This document shows positions 47,156 through 55,273 of a stretch of DNA of 64,000 nucleotides, piece after piece (positions within the stretch are counted from its first letter, which is position 1; the number at the start of each line of letters is the position of its first letter). The notes under the pieces were generated by a model. It saw only the letters and a list, made by a program, of their open reading frames with translations. It did no database searches and had not been told where the DNA came from. A program made the position numbers and the translations under genes. The stretch covers positions 27,187 through 91,186 of the forward strand of contig JAHJVW010000128.1 of NCBI GenBank assembly GCA_018828585.1. Direction: 5' to 3'. The DNA is from Bacteroidota bacterium. Its GTDB lineage: Bacteria; Bacteroidota; Bacteroidia; Sphingobacteriales; Sphingobacteriaceae.

Positions 47156-48463
47156 ATGAGAAAATTTATATATCAATTTATTGCCCTGAGTTTTGCAACA
47201 ACTGCAACTTTTGCGCAAGCCACCATTTCTCCCGCAAAACCACAATCAGGAACCATCGCTATTGTTGGCGGAACCATCCATGTGGGTAACGGACAAGTCA
47301 TCCAAAACGGAACTGTCATTTTTTCTAAGGGAAAAATCATTTCTGTAAAAGAGGGCAATGCAGTTCCACAAGATATTGCCATTGTTCATGCCGAGGGTAA
47401 GCAAATTTATCCGGGTTTTATTGCACCCAATAATGCCTTGGGTTTGGTAGAGGTACAATCTGTACGGGCAACGCGTGATGCCCAAGAAACAGGAACCATT
47501 AACCCCCATGTAAGATCATTGATTGCCTATAATACAGAGTCTAGGATTATCCCAACAGTTCGCTCTAACGGAACGCTTTTATCGCAGCCTACACCAGAAG
47601 GCGGATTGGTTTCGGGCACTTCTTCCATCGTTCAGCTCGATGCTTGGAATTGGGAAGACGCCGCTTATAAGAAAGACATGGCCGTACATTTCAATTGGCC
47701 AACTTCAAAACAACCAGCTGAGGGTAGAAGATTTGGAGGTGCCACTTTAACAGAGGAGCAGCAAAAAGAACGTTACCAAAAGCAATTAACAGAGCTGAAT
47801 AACTATTTTGCAGAAGCAAAAGCCTATGCAAGTACAGAAAAGCCAAATACTTTTAATGCCCGTTTTGATGCCATGAAAGGTTTATTTAACGGCACCAAAA
47901 AAGCAATGGTCAACGTAAACAATCAAAAAGACATCATTGTAGCAGTAAAATTCTTTGAAAGTTTTGGGATTACCCCAGTTTTGGTTGGAGCCGAAGATGC
48001 TGTCGAAATTACTGGGTTTTTGAAAGATCACAACGTTCCCATTATCATGTACGAAAGCCAATCGTTACCAGCAAATGACGACGACGATGTTTATTTGCCT
48101 TATAAAAACGCTAAAATTTTGCATGATGCTGGCTTGTTGATCGCGATGAGTGCTGATGGATATTGGCAACAACGCAACTTGCCTTTCATGGCGGGTGTAA
48201 GTGCTGCTTACGGTTTGACTAAAGAAGAAGCTTTGGCTACCATCACTTCAAACACTGCTAAAATTTTAGGAATTGATAATATGACAGGTACTTTAGAAGT
48301 AGGTAAAGATGCCAATATCATCATTTCAGAAGGGGATGCTTTAGACATGATGACTAACAACATCACCACTGCTTTTATTCAAGGCAGATCCATTGATTTA
48401 AATAACGTACAAAAACAATTGTACAAAAAGTATGCAGAAAAATACGGCATCAAAGCTGATTGA
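47156..48463 (+). CDS. Secreted amidohydrolase-like protein lacking metal motif
   Basis: 435 aa from ATG 47156, with signal MRKFIYQFIALSFATTATFA. The fold is that of amidohydrolases (TIAIVGGTIHVGNGQVIQNG, ending TGTLEVGKDANIIISEGDAL). Where HxH is expected it reads YPGFIAPNNALG, and the later His and Asp positions read YESQSLPANDD and MSADGYWQQR. It is therefore likely a catalytically inactive paralogue, perhaps a partner subunit of the preceding enzyme. It starts 7 nt after the upstream stop. The ORF-track start inside the upstream gene is not supported. Confidence 0.85.
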   Translation: MRKFIYQFIALSFATTATFAQATISPAKPQSGTIAIVGGTIHVGNGQVIQNGTVIFSKGKIISVKEGNAVPQDIAIVHAEGKQIYPGFIAPNNALGLVEVQSVRATRDAQETGTINPHVRSLIAYNTESRIIPTVRSNGTLLSQPTPEGGLVSGTSSIVQLDAWNWEDAAYKKDMAVHFNWPTSKQPAEGRRFGGATLTEEQQKERYQKQLTELNNYFAEAKAYASTEKPNTFNARFDAMKGLFNGTKKAMVNVNNQKDIIVAVKFFESFGITPVLVGAEDAVEITGFLKDHNVPIIMYESQSLPANDDDDVYLPYKNAKILHDAGLLIAMSADGYWQQRNLPFMAGVSAAYGLTKEEALATITSNTAKILGIDNMTGTLEVGKDANIIISEGDALDMMTNNITTAFIQGRSIDLNNVQKQLYKKYAEKYGIKAD

Positions 48464-48597
48464 TTTTCGAAAAGCAATAGCATTGCGTTTGGCGGCGGAT
48501 AGTCCCGTCTTCCGCTAAATCTTTTGCCGTTTGTGAAAAACAAACAGCAAAAGGATATCGCTTCAACCGGGTTTAGCCACAAAGGTTAACCTATTTT
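48464..48597. repeat. Multi-hairpin, GC-richer intergenic element
   Basis: Three hairpins lie in a row: GCAAT-AGC-ATTGC (48474-48486), GCGGA...TCCGC (48495-48515), and a 14-bp stem with one mismatch, CTTTTGCCGTTTGT / ACAAACAGCAAAAG around GAAAA (48521-48553). The element then continues to AACCGGGTTTAGCC. The composition stands out from the surrounding AT-rich DNA. It looks like a dispersed structured repeat or RNA element rather than a gene. Confidence 0.55.
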
Positions 48598-48634
48598 AAC
48601 TCCCCGAGAATTAATTTTTTCAGGGAGTTTTTAT
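48598..48634 (+). terminator. Terminator of the amidohydrolase operon
   Basis: AACTCCC / GGGAGTT stem with an 18-nt loop, followed by TTTTAT. It lies beyond the multi-hairpin element, which would thus be part of the 3' UTR. Confidence 0.7.
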
Positions 48635-48656
48635 TTGGGATTATTTTACAAGCTTA

Positions 48657-48691
48657 AAACACCGACAGGGTTCTAAACCCCATCGGTGTTT
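48657..48691. terminator. Hairpin between convergent genes
   Basis: AAACACCGACAGGGTT and AACCCCATCGGTGTTT form a 16-bp stem with two mismatches and a 3-nt loop. On the minus strand it is followed by TTTT, so it may end the small membrane-protein transcript. Confidence 0.65.
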
Positions 48692-48707
48692 ATAATAGAT
48701 ACTAATT

Positions 48708-48881
48708 CTAAATATCTTTAAAAGTAGTTCCTGCAGCTAAAACTAGAAATCCAACTAACAAAAGTTGAAAACTGTATTCAGTTAAAAATTGAACGTTAGT
48801 AAAATGACCTATTATACCGGCAAAGCCTGTAACTAAGCCAATAATCCAAGTAATTTGTTTTGGAGACGATGGTGCTTTCAT
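48708..48881 (-). CDS. 57-aa two-helix membrane protein
   Basis: From ATG 48881 the product begins MKAPSSPKQITWIIGLVTGF, followed by GIIGHFTNV and a second helix FQLLLVGFLVLAAGT. The APSSPKQITWIIGL start and two-helix layout resemble small hypothetical membrane proteins common in Bacteroidota. The ORF-track start adds 17 residues of unlikely leader. Function is unknown. It lies next to the cassette-like HEPN element. Confidence 0.65.
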   Translation of the reverse strand: MKAPSSPKQITWIIGLVTGFAGIIGHFTNVQFLTEYSFQLLLVGFLVLAAGTTFKDI

Positions 48882-49015
48882 AATTTTAATTTCTGATTCG
48901 AAAACAATAAACGAACCGAGATCATTAAACACTATTTAAAGCTACGCGGAAGCCTATTGTTGATGAGGTTAAGATTGGATACAAATTTAACTGACCCATA
49001 AAAAGAACAGATTTT

Positions 49016-49149
49016 TAACGGTTGGCTAATTTGTACTGAAATGGCATTCCTAGCAAAACCATTTTCAGCCTGCACTAAATTAAGTAAATAACTGATGAAT
49101 TAAAGTAAACCACCGTCAGCCATTTTTGTACAAATTTGCTGTTAGGGCT
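49016..49149. repeat. attC-like imperfect palindrome behind the HEPN gene
   Basis: Arms 49023-49045 and 49119-49141 are complementary at 18 of 23 positions (core AATTTGTAC / GTACAAATT and AATGGC / GCCATT), enclosing about 73 nt. The outer ends read TTAACGG on one side and GTTAGGGCT on the other. Long imperfect palindromes bounded by TAAC/GTTA sequences, located just 3' of a single gene, are the layout of integron attC recombination sites. Sequence match to the attC consensus is partial. Confidence 0.5.
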
Positions 49150-49816
49150 AGTTCTTCTTTATTTCGGGATAATGGTTTTCAAAGTCCAATAAAAACTCAA
49201 CTAAATCACCTTGGTCAAAAAATGAAGTTGTATCTTCTTTATGTTCCATAATCAGATATAAACCATTCATTGAGGCTTTTATTTCAAAGTTTTCCCATTT
49301 AGCTATCTTTAAGAGTTCACCTTCTTTATTTAAAACTTTTTTATGGAAATGAAATTTTCCATTATGAGCAGAAGCATTTCTTACATGCCTAAAAAATTCG
49401 AAAACATCTCCTGACAAATTAAGGTCAGCTATTTTCTCAAAAGCTTTTAATATAGTCATATGTGTCAGTTCAATATTTGCTGAAGTTCTCCCACCAGTAT
49501 CATTAACAAATTCTACAGCCGATTGATATGGATCAAATTCATAAGCTATTGTTTTGTCTTTCTTCAAAAAGCCTGGCACAAATATCAAAGGAGTAAAATT
49601 TCTTGCCTTAAATATTTCGTTATTGATTGAAGAATTAAAACCAAAGGAAAAGATATATTTTTGAAAACCTTCAAAATCATTTTTATGAGTTACCCAAGCT
49701 TTGGTCATAAAACCTCTAGAAAACATTTCATTTATGCCAAACTGAGCGTAGACTAAAGTTGTAATTGAACTATAGAAAAAGTTGTTTTTGTCAATGTTAT
49801 GTATGAAGTTCGTCAT
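49148..49816 (-). CDS. HEPN-like protein with RxxxxH motif, in a cassette-like element
   Basis: A 222-aa protein that I do not recognise as a named family. The segment FFRHVRNASAHNGKFHFHKK contains R146-x4-H151, the Rx4-6H signature of HEPN RNases, within a predicted helical region. The rest is mixed and has no signal or membrane helix. HEPN proteins often act as toxins or in RNA-based defence, but an antitoxin gene is not visible beside it. The gene is tightly enclosed by inverted GTTAGGGCT sequences (4 nt before the ATG, and overlapping the stop), and gene-poor DNA lies on both sides. Acquired origin is likely. Confidence 0.55.
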   Translation of the reverse strand: MTNFIHNIDKNNFFYSSITTLVYAQFGINEMFSRGFMTKAWVTHKNDFEGFQKYIFSFGFNSSINNEIFKARNFTPLIFVPGFLKKDKTIAYEFDPYQSAVEFVNDTGGRTSANIELTHMTILKAFEKIADLNLSGDVFEFFRHVRNASAHNGKFHFHKKVLNKEGELLKIAKWENFEIKASMNGLYLIMEHKEDTTSFFDQGDLVEFLLDFENHYPEIKKN

Positions 49817-49819
49817 TTT

Positions 49820-49834
49820 AGAATTAGCCCTAAC
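49820..49834. repeat. Inverted boundary repeat of the HEPN cassette
   Basis: AGAATTAGCCCTAAC is the inverse complement, with one mismatch, of GTTAGGGCTAGTTCT at 49141-49155 on the other side of the gene. In the gene's own orientation the unit starts GTTAGGGC and reaches ATG after a few bases. Confidence 0.7.
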
Positions 49835-50006
49835 TTAAATATACGTATCATAAACATTCCATCATATAGCCGAATTCTGTTATGTTACGGAGTGTTTTAA
49901 TAAGTAGTAAACTAAATTAACTTTTTTCCAACAGAAAACATTTTAAACCCTGAACACATTTAAAAATCCATTTCTCAAACTTGACATTAAAAACATAAAA
50001 GTTTAA

Positions 50007-50041
50007 TTACAATCCTTGGATTTAACATCCATGGATTGTAA
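50007..50041. promoter_or_regulatory. Palindromic operator upstream of marR
   Basis: A 35-nt imperfect palindrome whose 15-nt arms (TTACAATCCTTGGAT and ATCCATGGATTGTAA) have one mismatch. It contains AACATCCATGGATTGT, nearly identical to the perfect site downstream of the gene. It is likely the MarR autoregulatory operator. Confidence 0.75.
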
Positions 50042-50050
50042 ATTTGTTGA

Positions 50051-50488
50051 ATGAAAATTGAAGAAGAGTTAAAACACGAGTTTGGCAGTCCGCAACAACG
50101 GGCGTTTACCAATATCATCTTCACTTCCAATTGGGTTTTAAATAAAATTTCTGTCGCTTTAAAACCAACAGGCTTGTCTCTTCAACAATTTAATGCTTTA
50201 TCTATATTAGATGGACAACCTGAAAAAGCGGCAACAGTTAATCTTATCAAAGATCGTTTGATTGATCGAATGCCCAATGTTTCTAGGCTATTGAATAAAC
50301 TCATGGAAAAAGGCTTTATTCAAAAAGAGCGATACAGTATTGATCAACGAGTGGTGACTATCAAAATCACGTTAAAAGGAATAGCTATAAAAAAGATTGG
50401 ACGTGAATTGATTGACGACGTAGTTATTGATTTAAATGATGAGCAATCCAATCTATTAAACGATTTATTAGAGAAAATAAGAAGATAA
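50051..50488 (+). CDS. MarR family transcriptional regulator
   Basis: A 145-aa winged helix-turn-helix protein. It has dimerisation helices at both ends, a recognition region DRMPNVSRLLNKLMEKGFIQ and a wing with RYSIDQRVVTIKITLKG (the D-x-R of MarR wings). Palindromic operators stand directly upstream and between this gene and the next four, indicating autoregulation and control of the following redox operon. It has no cysteine near the N-terminus that would clearly mark an OhrR-type thiol sensor, so the inducer is unknown. Confidence 0.9.
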   Translation: MKIEEELKHEFGSPQQRAFTNIIFTSNWVLNKISVALKPTGLSLQQFNALSILDGQPEKAATVNLIKDRLIDRMPNVSRLLNKLMEKGFIQKERYSIDQRVVTIKITLKGIAIKKIGRELIDDVVIDLNDEQSNLLNDLLEKIRR

Positions 50489-50503
50489 AAAAATTTAATA
50501 AAA

Positions 50504-50521
50504 TAACATCCATGGATGTTA
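50504..50521. promoter_or_regulatory. Perfect 18-bp MarR operator before the redox operon
   Basis: TAACATCCATGGATGTTA is a perfect palindrome sharing the ACATCCATGGAT core with the site upstream of marR. It lies 24 nt before the oxidoreductase ATG. A further half-site, TCCTGGATTTAA, follows. Confidence 0.8.
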
Positions 50522-50545
50522 AGTCCTGGATTTAAAATAAGTATC

Positions 50546-51541
50546 ATGAACAAAGTAATTGTATTAAATAGTCGTCCGGTTGGAAAACCAACGTTAAAAG
50601 ATTTCAAATTTATTGAAGAAGACAACCCTACTTTAAAAGATGGAGAAGTTTTGTTAAAGACGCTTTATGTTTCTGTTGATCCCTATTTACGTGGTAGAAT
50701 GAGTGAGGCAAAATCTTATGTTGCACCTTTTGAACTCAACAAACCTATTCAGTCTGCAATTGTAGCAGAAGTTACTGATTCGAAAAACGGTGATTTTAAA
50801 ATAGGTGATTTTATAACGGGCGGGTTAGATTGGAAACAGTTTCAAACATCAAGTGGAAAAGGTTTAACGAAAGTGGATGCGAATGCTGCCGACCTTTCTG
50901 CTTATTTAGGCATTTTAGGAATGACAGGTTTAACCGCTTATTCTGGATTGATAAATATTGCAAATCCTCAAAAAGGAGAAACGCTGGTTGTTTCTGGCGC
51001 AGCAGGAGCTGTTGGAAGTGTAGTTGGTCAAATTGGAAAAATATTAGGCTGCAAAGTGATTGGCATAGCTGGTTCAGATGAAAAAGTAGAAATGCTGAAA
51101 TCTAAGTTTGGTTTTGATGAAGGCATCAATTATAAAACTACAACTGACATGAAAAAGGCGATTAAAGATGCTGCTCCAAATGGCGTTGATATTTATTTTG
51201 ACAATGTTGGCGGCGAAATATCGGATGCTGTTTTAGCCAACATTAACAAATTTGGGCGAGTACCGGTTTGCGGCGCAATAGCTACTTATAATGATACTGA
51301 AATTCCTATGGGACCAAGAGTACAATCAACTTTAGTAAAAAACAGTGTATTGATGCAGGGTTTTATAGTTTCTAATTATGCCGATAAATTTCCAGAAGCC
51401 ATCAAAAAATTAAGTGGCTGGTTAAAAGAAGGTCAGTTAACTTATTCAGAAACTATTGTTAATGGTTTTGAGAATATTCCGCAAGCATTTATGGATTTGT
51501 TTGAAGGAAAAAACGAAGGTAAAATGGTGGTTAAAGTTTAA
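50546..51541 (+). CDS. NADP-dependent zinc-free MDR oxidoreductase
   Basis: A 331-aa medium-chain reductase of the CurA/leukotriene-B4-dehydrogenase type, which reduces activated double bonds. The ATG at 50546 gives MNKVIVLNSRPVGKPTLKDF (quoted start). It has VSVDPYLRGRMSEAKSY, the cofactor loop VVSGAAGAVGSVVGQIGK and DIYFDNVGGEISDAVL; zinc ligands are absent. It is the first gene of the MarR-controlled operon, and the next gene starts 4 nt downstream. Substrates are probably electrophilic enones or quinones (family inference). Confidence 0.9.
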   Translation: MNKVIVLNSRPVGKPTLKDFKFIEEDNPTLKDGEVLLKTLYVSVDPYLRGRMSEAKSYVAPFELNKPIQSAIVAEVTDSKNGDFKIGDFITGGLDWKQFQTSSGKGLTKVDANAADLSAYLGILGMTGLTAYSGLINIANPQKGETLVVSGAAGAVGSVVGQIGKILGCKVIGIAGSDEKVEMLKSKFGFDEGINYKTTTDMKKAIKDAAPNGVDIYFDNVGGEISDAVLANINKFGRVPVCGAIATYNDTEIPMGPRVQSTLVKNSVLMQGFIVSNYADKFPEAIKKLSGWLKEGQLTYSETIVNGFENIPQAFMDLFEGKNEGKMVVKV

Positions 51542-51545
51542 GAAA

Positions 51546-52211
51546 ATGAATAAAATTAAAATAGATATCGTATCTGATTTAGTTTGCCCGTGGTGTTACA
51601 TTGGTCAGAAAAGGCTTAATGATGCTTTGGCGCAATCAGATTATGAAGCGGAAATTTCTTGGAAACCGTTTCAACTTCATCCAGAGTTGGAGAAGGAAGG
51701 TATGGAAAAAAATGCTTTCCTATTTAAAAAATTCGGGCAACAAGGAGCAAACATGTTCGATCAGATTAAAAGCGTTGCAGATTCAGAATCATTAGCAATG
51801 AATCCAGAAAAAATCACAAACATCCCAAATACAGTAGATGTTCATCGGTTAATGTGGTTTGCTAAAAAACAACACAAAGATTTAAAGTTGGCGAATAGTT
51901 TGTTTGAAGCCTATTTTACAGCCGGTAAAGATTTCTCAAACCCAGAAACCTTATTAGATTTAGCTGAAGCATGTGGACTTTCTAGAATGGAAACTGAAGC
52001 CTTTTTAGCATCTGAAGAAGGAAGGACTGAAGTTTTAGCTGAAGAAAAAATGTACAGAGAAGCAGGTATTCAAGCCGTTCCTACTTTTATCATCAATGAT
52101 AAATATATGATTCAAGGAGCACAAACACCAGCTGTGTTTTTAGATGCTTTTAAACAATTGGTTTTAGAAAATCAAGACCAAACTTTTCAATGCACCGGCG
52201 ATAATTGTTAA
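51546..52211 (+). CDS. DsbA family oxidoreductase, FrnE-like
   Basis: A cytosolic 221-aa thioredoxin-fold protein with a helical insertion. ATG 51546 gives MNKIKIDIVSDLVCPWCYIG (quoted start) with active site CPWC. The cis-Pro loop is GIQAVPTFIINDKYMIQGAQ. It matches the FrnE group, which acts on thiols in oxidative stress. A C-terminal CTGDNC adds a second cysteine pair. The ORF-track start lies inside the upstream gene and is rejected. Confidence 0.9.
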   Translation: MNKIKIDIVSDLVCPWCYIGQKRLNDALAQSDYEAEISWKPFQLHPELEKEGMEKNAFLFKKFGQQGANMFDQIKSVADSESLAMNPEKITNIPNTVDVHRLMWFAKKQHKDLKLANSLFEAYFTAGKDFSNPETLLDLAEACGLSRMETEAFLASEEGRTEVLAEEKMYREAGIQAVPTFIINDKYMIQGAQTPAVFLDAFKQLVLENQDQTFQCTGDNC

Positions 52212-52240
52212 ACATCAATAAATATTAAAAGAAATAGAAC

Positions 52241-53401
52241 ATGTTAAACTTTGAATTTAAAAATCCTACCAAAATCATTTTTGGAAAAGGACAAATAGAA
52301 AAAATAGCTACAGAAATTCCTGCGAATGCAAAAGTATTAATGCTTTATGGAGGTGGTAGTATTAAAAAGAATGGGATTTATGAGCAGGTAAAAAATGCTT
52401 TAAAAAGTTTCGAAGTGATTGAATTTGGCGGTATTCCTGCAAATCCTGAATATGAGATTTTAATGGATGCATTGAAAGTGATCAAAGAAGAAAAGATCAC
52501 TTATATGCTAGCTGTAGGTGGCGGATCCGTTATTGATGGCACAAAATTCCTTTCCTCTGCCGCATTATATGAAGGTGAAACGCCTTGGGATATTTTGAAG
52601 AATGGAATCAAAACAGAAAAAGGACTACCATTTGGAGTGGTTTTAACTTTACCTGCAACAGGTTCAGAAATGAATTCAGGGTCTGTAATTACCAGAAGAG
52701 AAACACAAGAAAAATTAGGAATGGGTGGTCCAGGATTATTTCCTCAATTCTCTATTTTAGATCCGGAGGTAGTACAATCGATTCCTCAGCGCCAATTGGC
52801 AAACGGAATTACCGATGCTTTTACCCACGTTTTAGAACAATACATGACTTATCCAATTGGTGCGGCGTTGCAAGATCGTTTTGCGGAAAGCATCATGCAA
52901 ACATTAATTGAGTTGGCGCCAAGAATCACTAATAATCCATCTGATTATGAAGCGGCATCTAATTTTATGTGGAGTTGCACCATGGCTTTAAATGGCTTAA
53001 TACAAAAAGGAGTGCCAACAGATTGGGCAGTGCATGCAATCGGGCATGAGTTAACAGCACAATTTGGAATAGACCATGCAAGAACTTTGGCGGTAATTGC
53101 ACCTAGTCATTACAGATATAATTTGGAAGCTAAAAAAGAAAAATTGGCTCAATATGGTAAAAGAGTTTGGGGCATCAATGAAGGTGATACACTCGCTATT
53201 GCTAAGGCAGCCATTATTAAAACAGAAGATTTCTTTAAATCCTTAGATATTGACATCAAACTTTCTGACTATACTGATGACTATAAAGGAACGGCAGAAA
53301 AAATTGCTAAAAGATTTACAGAAAGAGGTTGGGTTGGTTTAGGCGAGCACAAGACATTGGCTCCGGCAGATGTAGAGAAAATTGTAGAAATGAGTTATTA
53401 A
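52241..53401 (+). CDS. Iron-containing alcohol dehydrogenase (YqhD/butanol dehydrogenase-like)
   Basis: A 386-aa group III alcohol dehydrogenase that reduces aldehydes with NAD(P)H. It has FKNPTKIIFGKGQIEKI at the start, the cofactor motif AVGGGSVIDGTKFLSSAA, LPATGSEMNSGSVI, and metal ligands in NGITDAFTHVLEQY, VHAIGHELTAQFGIDHARTL. The sequence resembles YqhD, an aldehyde scavenger. Its place in the MarR operon fits removal of toxic aldehydes. Confidence 0.92.
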   Translation: MLNFEFKNPTKIIFGKGQIEKIATEIPANAKVLMLYGGGSIKKNGIYEQVKNALKSFEVIEFGGIPANPEYEILMDALKVIKEEKITYMLAVGGGSVIDGTKFLSSAALYEGETPWDILKNGIKTEKGLPFGVVLTLPATGSEMNSGSVITRRETQEKLGMGGPGLFPQFSILDPEVVQSIPQRQLANGITDAFTHVLEQYMTYPIGAALQDRFAESIMQTLIELAPRITNNPSDYEAASNFMWSCTMALNGLIQKGVPTDWAVHAIGHELTAQFGIDHARTLAVIAPSHYRYNLEAKKEKLAQYGKRVWGINEGDTLAIAKAAIIKTEDFFKSLDIDIKLSDYTDDYKGTAEKIAKRFTERGWVGLGEHKTLAPADVEKIVEMSY

Positions 53402-53409
53402 TTTAAAAA

Positions 53410-54111
53410 ATGAAAACAATAATTATGAAAGTATTAATCGTATTAACATCACATAGTGATTTAGGTTACACAGGTGAAAAAACAGGTTTTTGGGTAGAAG
53501 AATTTGCAGCACCTTATTATGTAATGGCAGATGCAGGTGTAGAGTTAACCATTGCTTCACCAAAAGGTGGACAACCACCAATCGATCCAAAAAGTGAGGC
53601 AGATGGTGCTCAAACGGATGCTACAAAACGTTTTTATGCAGATGAAGCCTTAAAAACAAAATTGGCGCATTCTGTTAAATTAGCGGAAGTAAATCAAGCG
53701 GATTACGATGCCGTATTTTACCCAGGCGGACATGGTCCCCTTTGGGATTTAGCGAATGACGAAACTTCGATTGCTTTAATAGAAAATTTCTATAAGCATG
53801 AAAAGCCAGTTGCTTTTGTTTGTCACGCTCCCGCTGCTTTGGTCAAAGTGAAAGCACCTAACGGTGAGCCATTGGTAAAAGGGAAAGAAGTTACGGGATT
53901 CTCTAATTCAGAAGAAGAAGCCGTACAATTAACTAAAGTAGTGCCTTTTCTTTTAGAAGATGAAATGAAAAAATTGGGTGGAAATTATAGCAAAGGAGCT
54001 GATTGGAGTTCTTATGTGAAGAAGGATGGTTTATTGATCACCGGACAAAACCCTGGTTCATCAGAAGAAGCAGCGAAAGTGCTTTTAGAGACTTTAAAAG
54101 CGTCTAAATAG
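53410..54111 (+). CDS. DJ-1/PfpI family protein (Hsp31-like)
   Basis: A 233-aa type 1 glutamine-amidotransferase-like protein. The nucleophilic Cys lies in AFVCHAPAALVKV, with the conserved His next to it. The elbow Glu is probably in AGVELTIASPKGG. Hsp31-like members act as glyoxalase III or protein deglycase-type stress proteins; activity here is inferred. Starts at 53410 and 53425 are both possible. It closes the MarR operon and is followed by a terminator. Confidence 0.9.
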   Translation: MKTIIMKVLIVLTSHSDLGYTGEKTGFWVEEFAAPYYVMADAGVELTIASPKGGQPPIDPKSEADGAQTDATKRFYADEALKTKLAHSVKLAEVNQADYDAVFYPGGHGPLWDLANDETSIALIENFYKHEKPVAFVCHAPAALVKVKAPNGEPLVKGKEVTGFSNSEEEAVQLTKVVPFLLEDEMKKLGGNYSKGADWSSYVKKDGLLITGQNPGSSEEAAKVLLETLKASK

Positions 54112-54130
54112 GTTAATATTATAAATTAAG

Positions 54131-54159
54131 AAGGGGGAAGATTATGTTTCCCCTTTTTT
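54131..54159. terminator. Terminator between the MarR operon and the aldo/keto reductase gene
   Basis: AAGGGGGAA / TTTCCCCTT stem with an AT loop and T-run on the plus strand. It stands between convergent genes. Confidence 0.8.
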
Positions 54160-54162
54160 GTT

Positions 54163-55164
54163 TCAATACAACGACTTAAGCTTGATCGAGTTTATCTCTT
54201 TTAATTCTTCTTCAGAAAATTGAATATTATCCAAAGCTTTTATAGAGTCTAAAACTTGTTCTGGTTTACTAGCACCAATTAAAACCGAAGTAATTCTTTC
54301 ATTTTTTAAAATCCAGGATAAGGCCATTTGTGCTAATTTCTGTCCTCGCTTTTGAGCGATGGCATTCAGCTTTCCAATCGCATCTAAACGTTCTTTAGTC
54401 AAGTGCCTTTCATTCAAGAAAACCCCGCTTGTCGCTACTCTAGAATCTTCGGGAACGCCATGTAGATATTTATCGGTCAATAAACCCTGAGCTAATGGAG
54501 AGAATGGAATACAACCCACGCCTTCTTCTTCTAATAAATTTAATAAGCCGTCTTCCACCCAACGTTCAAACATCGAGTATCTGGGTTGGTGAATTAAACA
54601 GGGTGTTCCTAAATCTTTTAAAATTTGGAAGGCTTTTTTAGCTTCTTCTGGTTGGTAATTGGAAATGCCAATATACAATGCTTTTCCTTGACGAACGATC
54701 AAGTCTAAAGCACCCATGGTTTCTTCTAGTGGTGTATCAGGATCTGGGCGATGATGATAGAAGATGTCCACATAATCTAATTGCATCCGCTTTAAGCTTT
54801 GATCTAGGCTGGAAACCAAATATTTTTTTGAGCCCCACTCTCCGTAAGGACCTTCCCACATGTAATATCCTGCTTTCGACGAAATAATCAGTTCATCGCG
54901 ATGAGCAGAAAAATCTTGTTGTAATAATTTACCAAAATTTTCCTCGGCCGACCCGGGAGGCGGACCATAATTGTTTGCTAAATCAAAATGAGTGATACCC
55001 GCATCAAATGAAGTACGTAAGATTTTTCGACTGTTCTCAAAATCATTAGCATGTCCGAAATTATGCCATAAACCTAAGGAAAAGGCTGAAAGTTTTAACC
55101 CGCTTTTACCACATCGGCGGTATTGCATATTTTGGTAACGATCAGGAGAGGCTATATAGGTCAT
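54163..55164 (-). CDS. Aldo/keto reductase, L-glyceraldehyde 3-phosphate reductase-like
   Basis: A 333-aa AKR14-type protein. The start MQYRRCGKSGLKLSAFSLGL (quoted within) is typical. The catalytic Asp/Tyr are in HFDLANNYGPPPGSAEENFG, the Lys in IISSKAGYYMWEGPYG, and the His in DIFYHHRPDPDTP. NNYGPPPGSAE is the hallmark of the YghZ/Gpr group that reduces L-glyceraldehyde 3-phosphate and methylglyoxal. It is divergent from truA and not under the visible MarR sites. Confidence 0.9.
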   Translation of the reverse strand: MTYIASPDRYQNMQYRRCGKSGLKLSAFSLGLWHNFGHANDFENSRKILRTSFDAGITHFDLANNYGPPPGSAEENFGKLLQQDFSAHRDELIISSKAGYYMWEGPYGEWGSKKYLVSSLDQSLKRMQLDYVDIFYHHRPDPDTPLEETMGALDLIVRQGKALYIGISNYQPEEAKKAFQILKDLGTPCLIHQPRYSMFERWVEDGLLNLLEEEGVGCIPFSPLAQGLLTDKYLHGVPEDSRVATSGVFLNERHLTKERLDAIGKLNAIAQKRGQKLAQMALSWILKNERITSVLIGASKPEQVLDSIKALDNIQFSEEELKEINSIKLKSLY

Positions 55165-55273
55165 GTTTAATATGTTTGTGATAAAGTTAAAAGGTTTTTA
55201 GAATATTTAATCTGTATGAAGTGAATTTAAAATAGCTATTTACTTTTTCTAATTTATCTTTACCAAAAATCAA

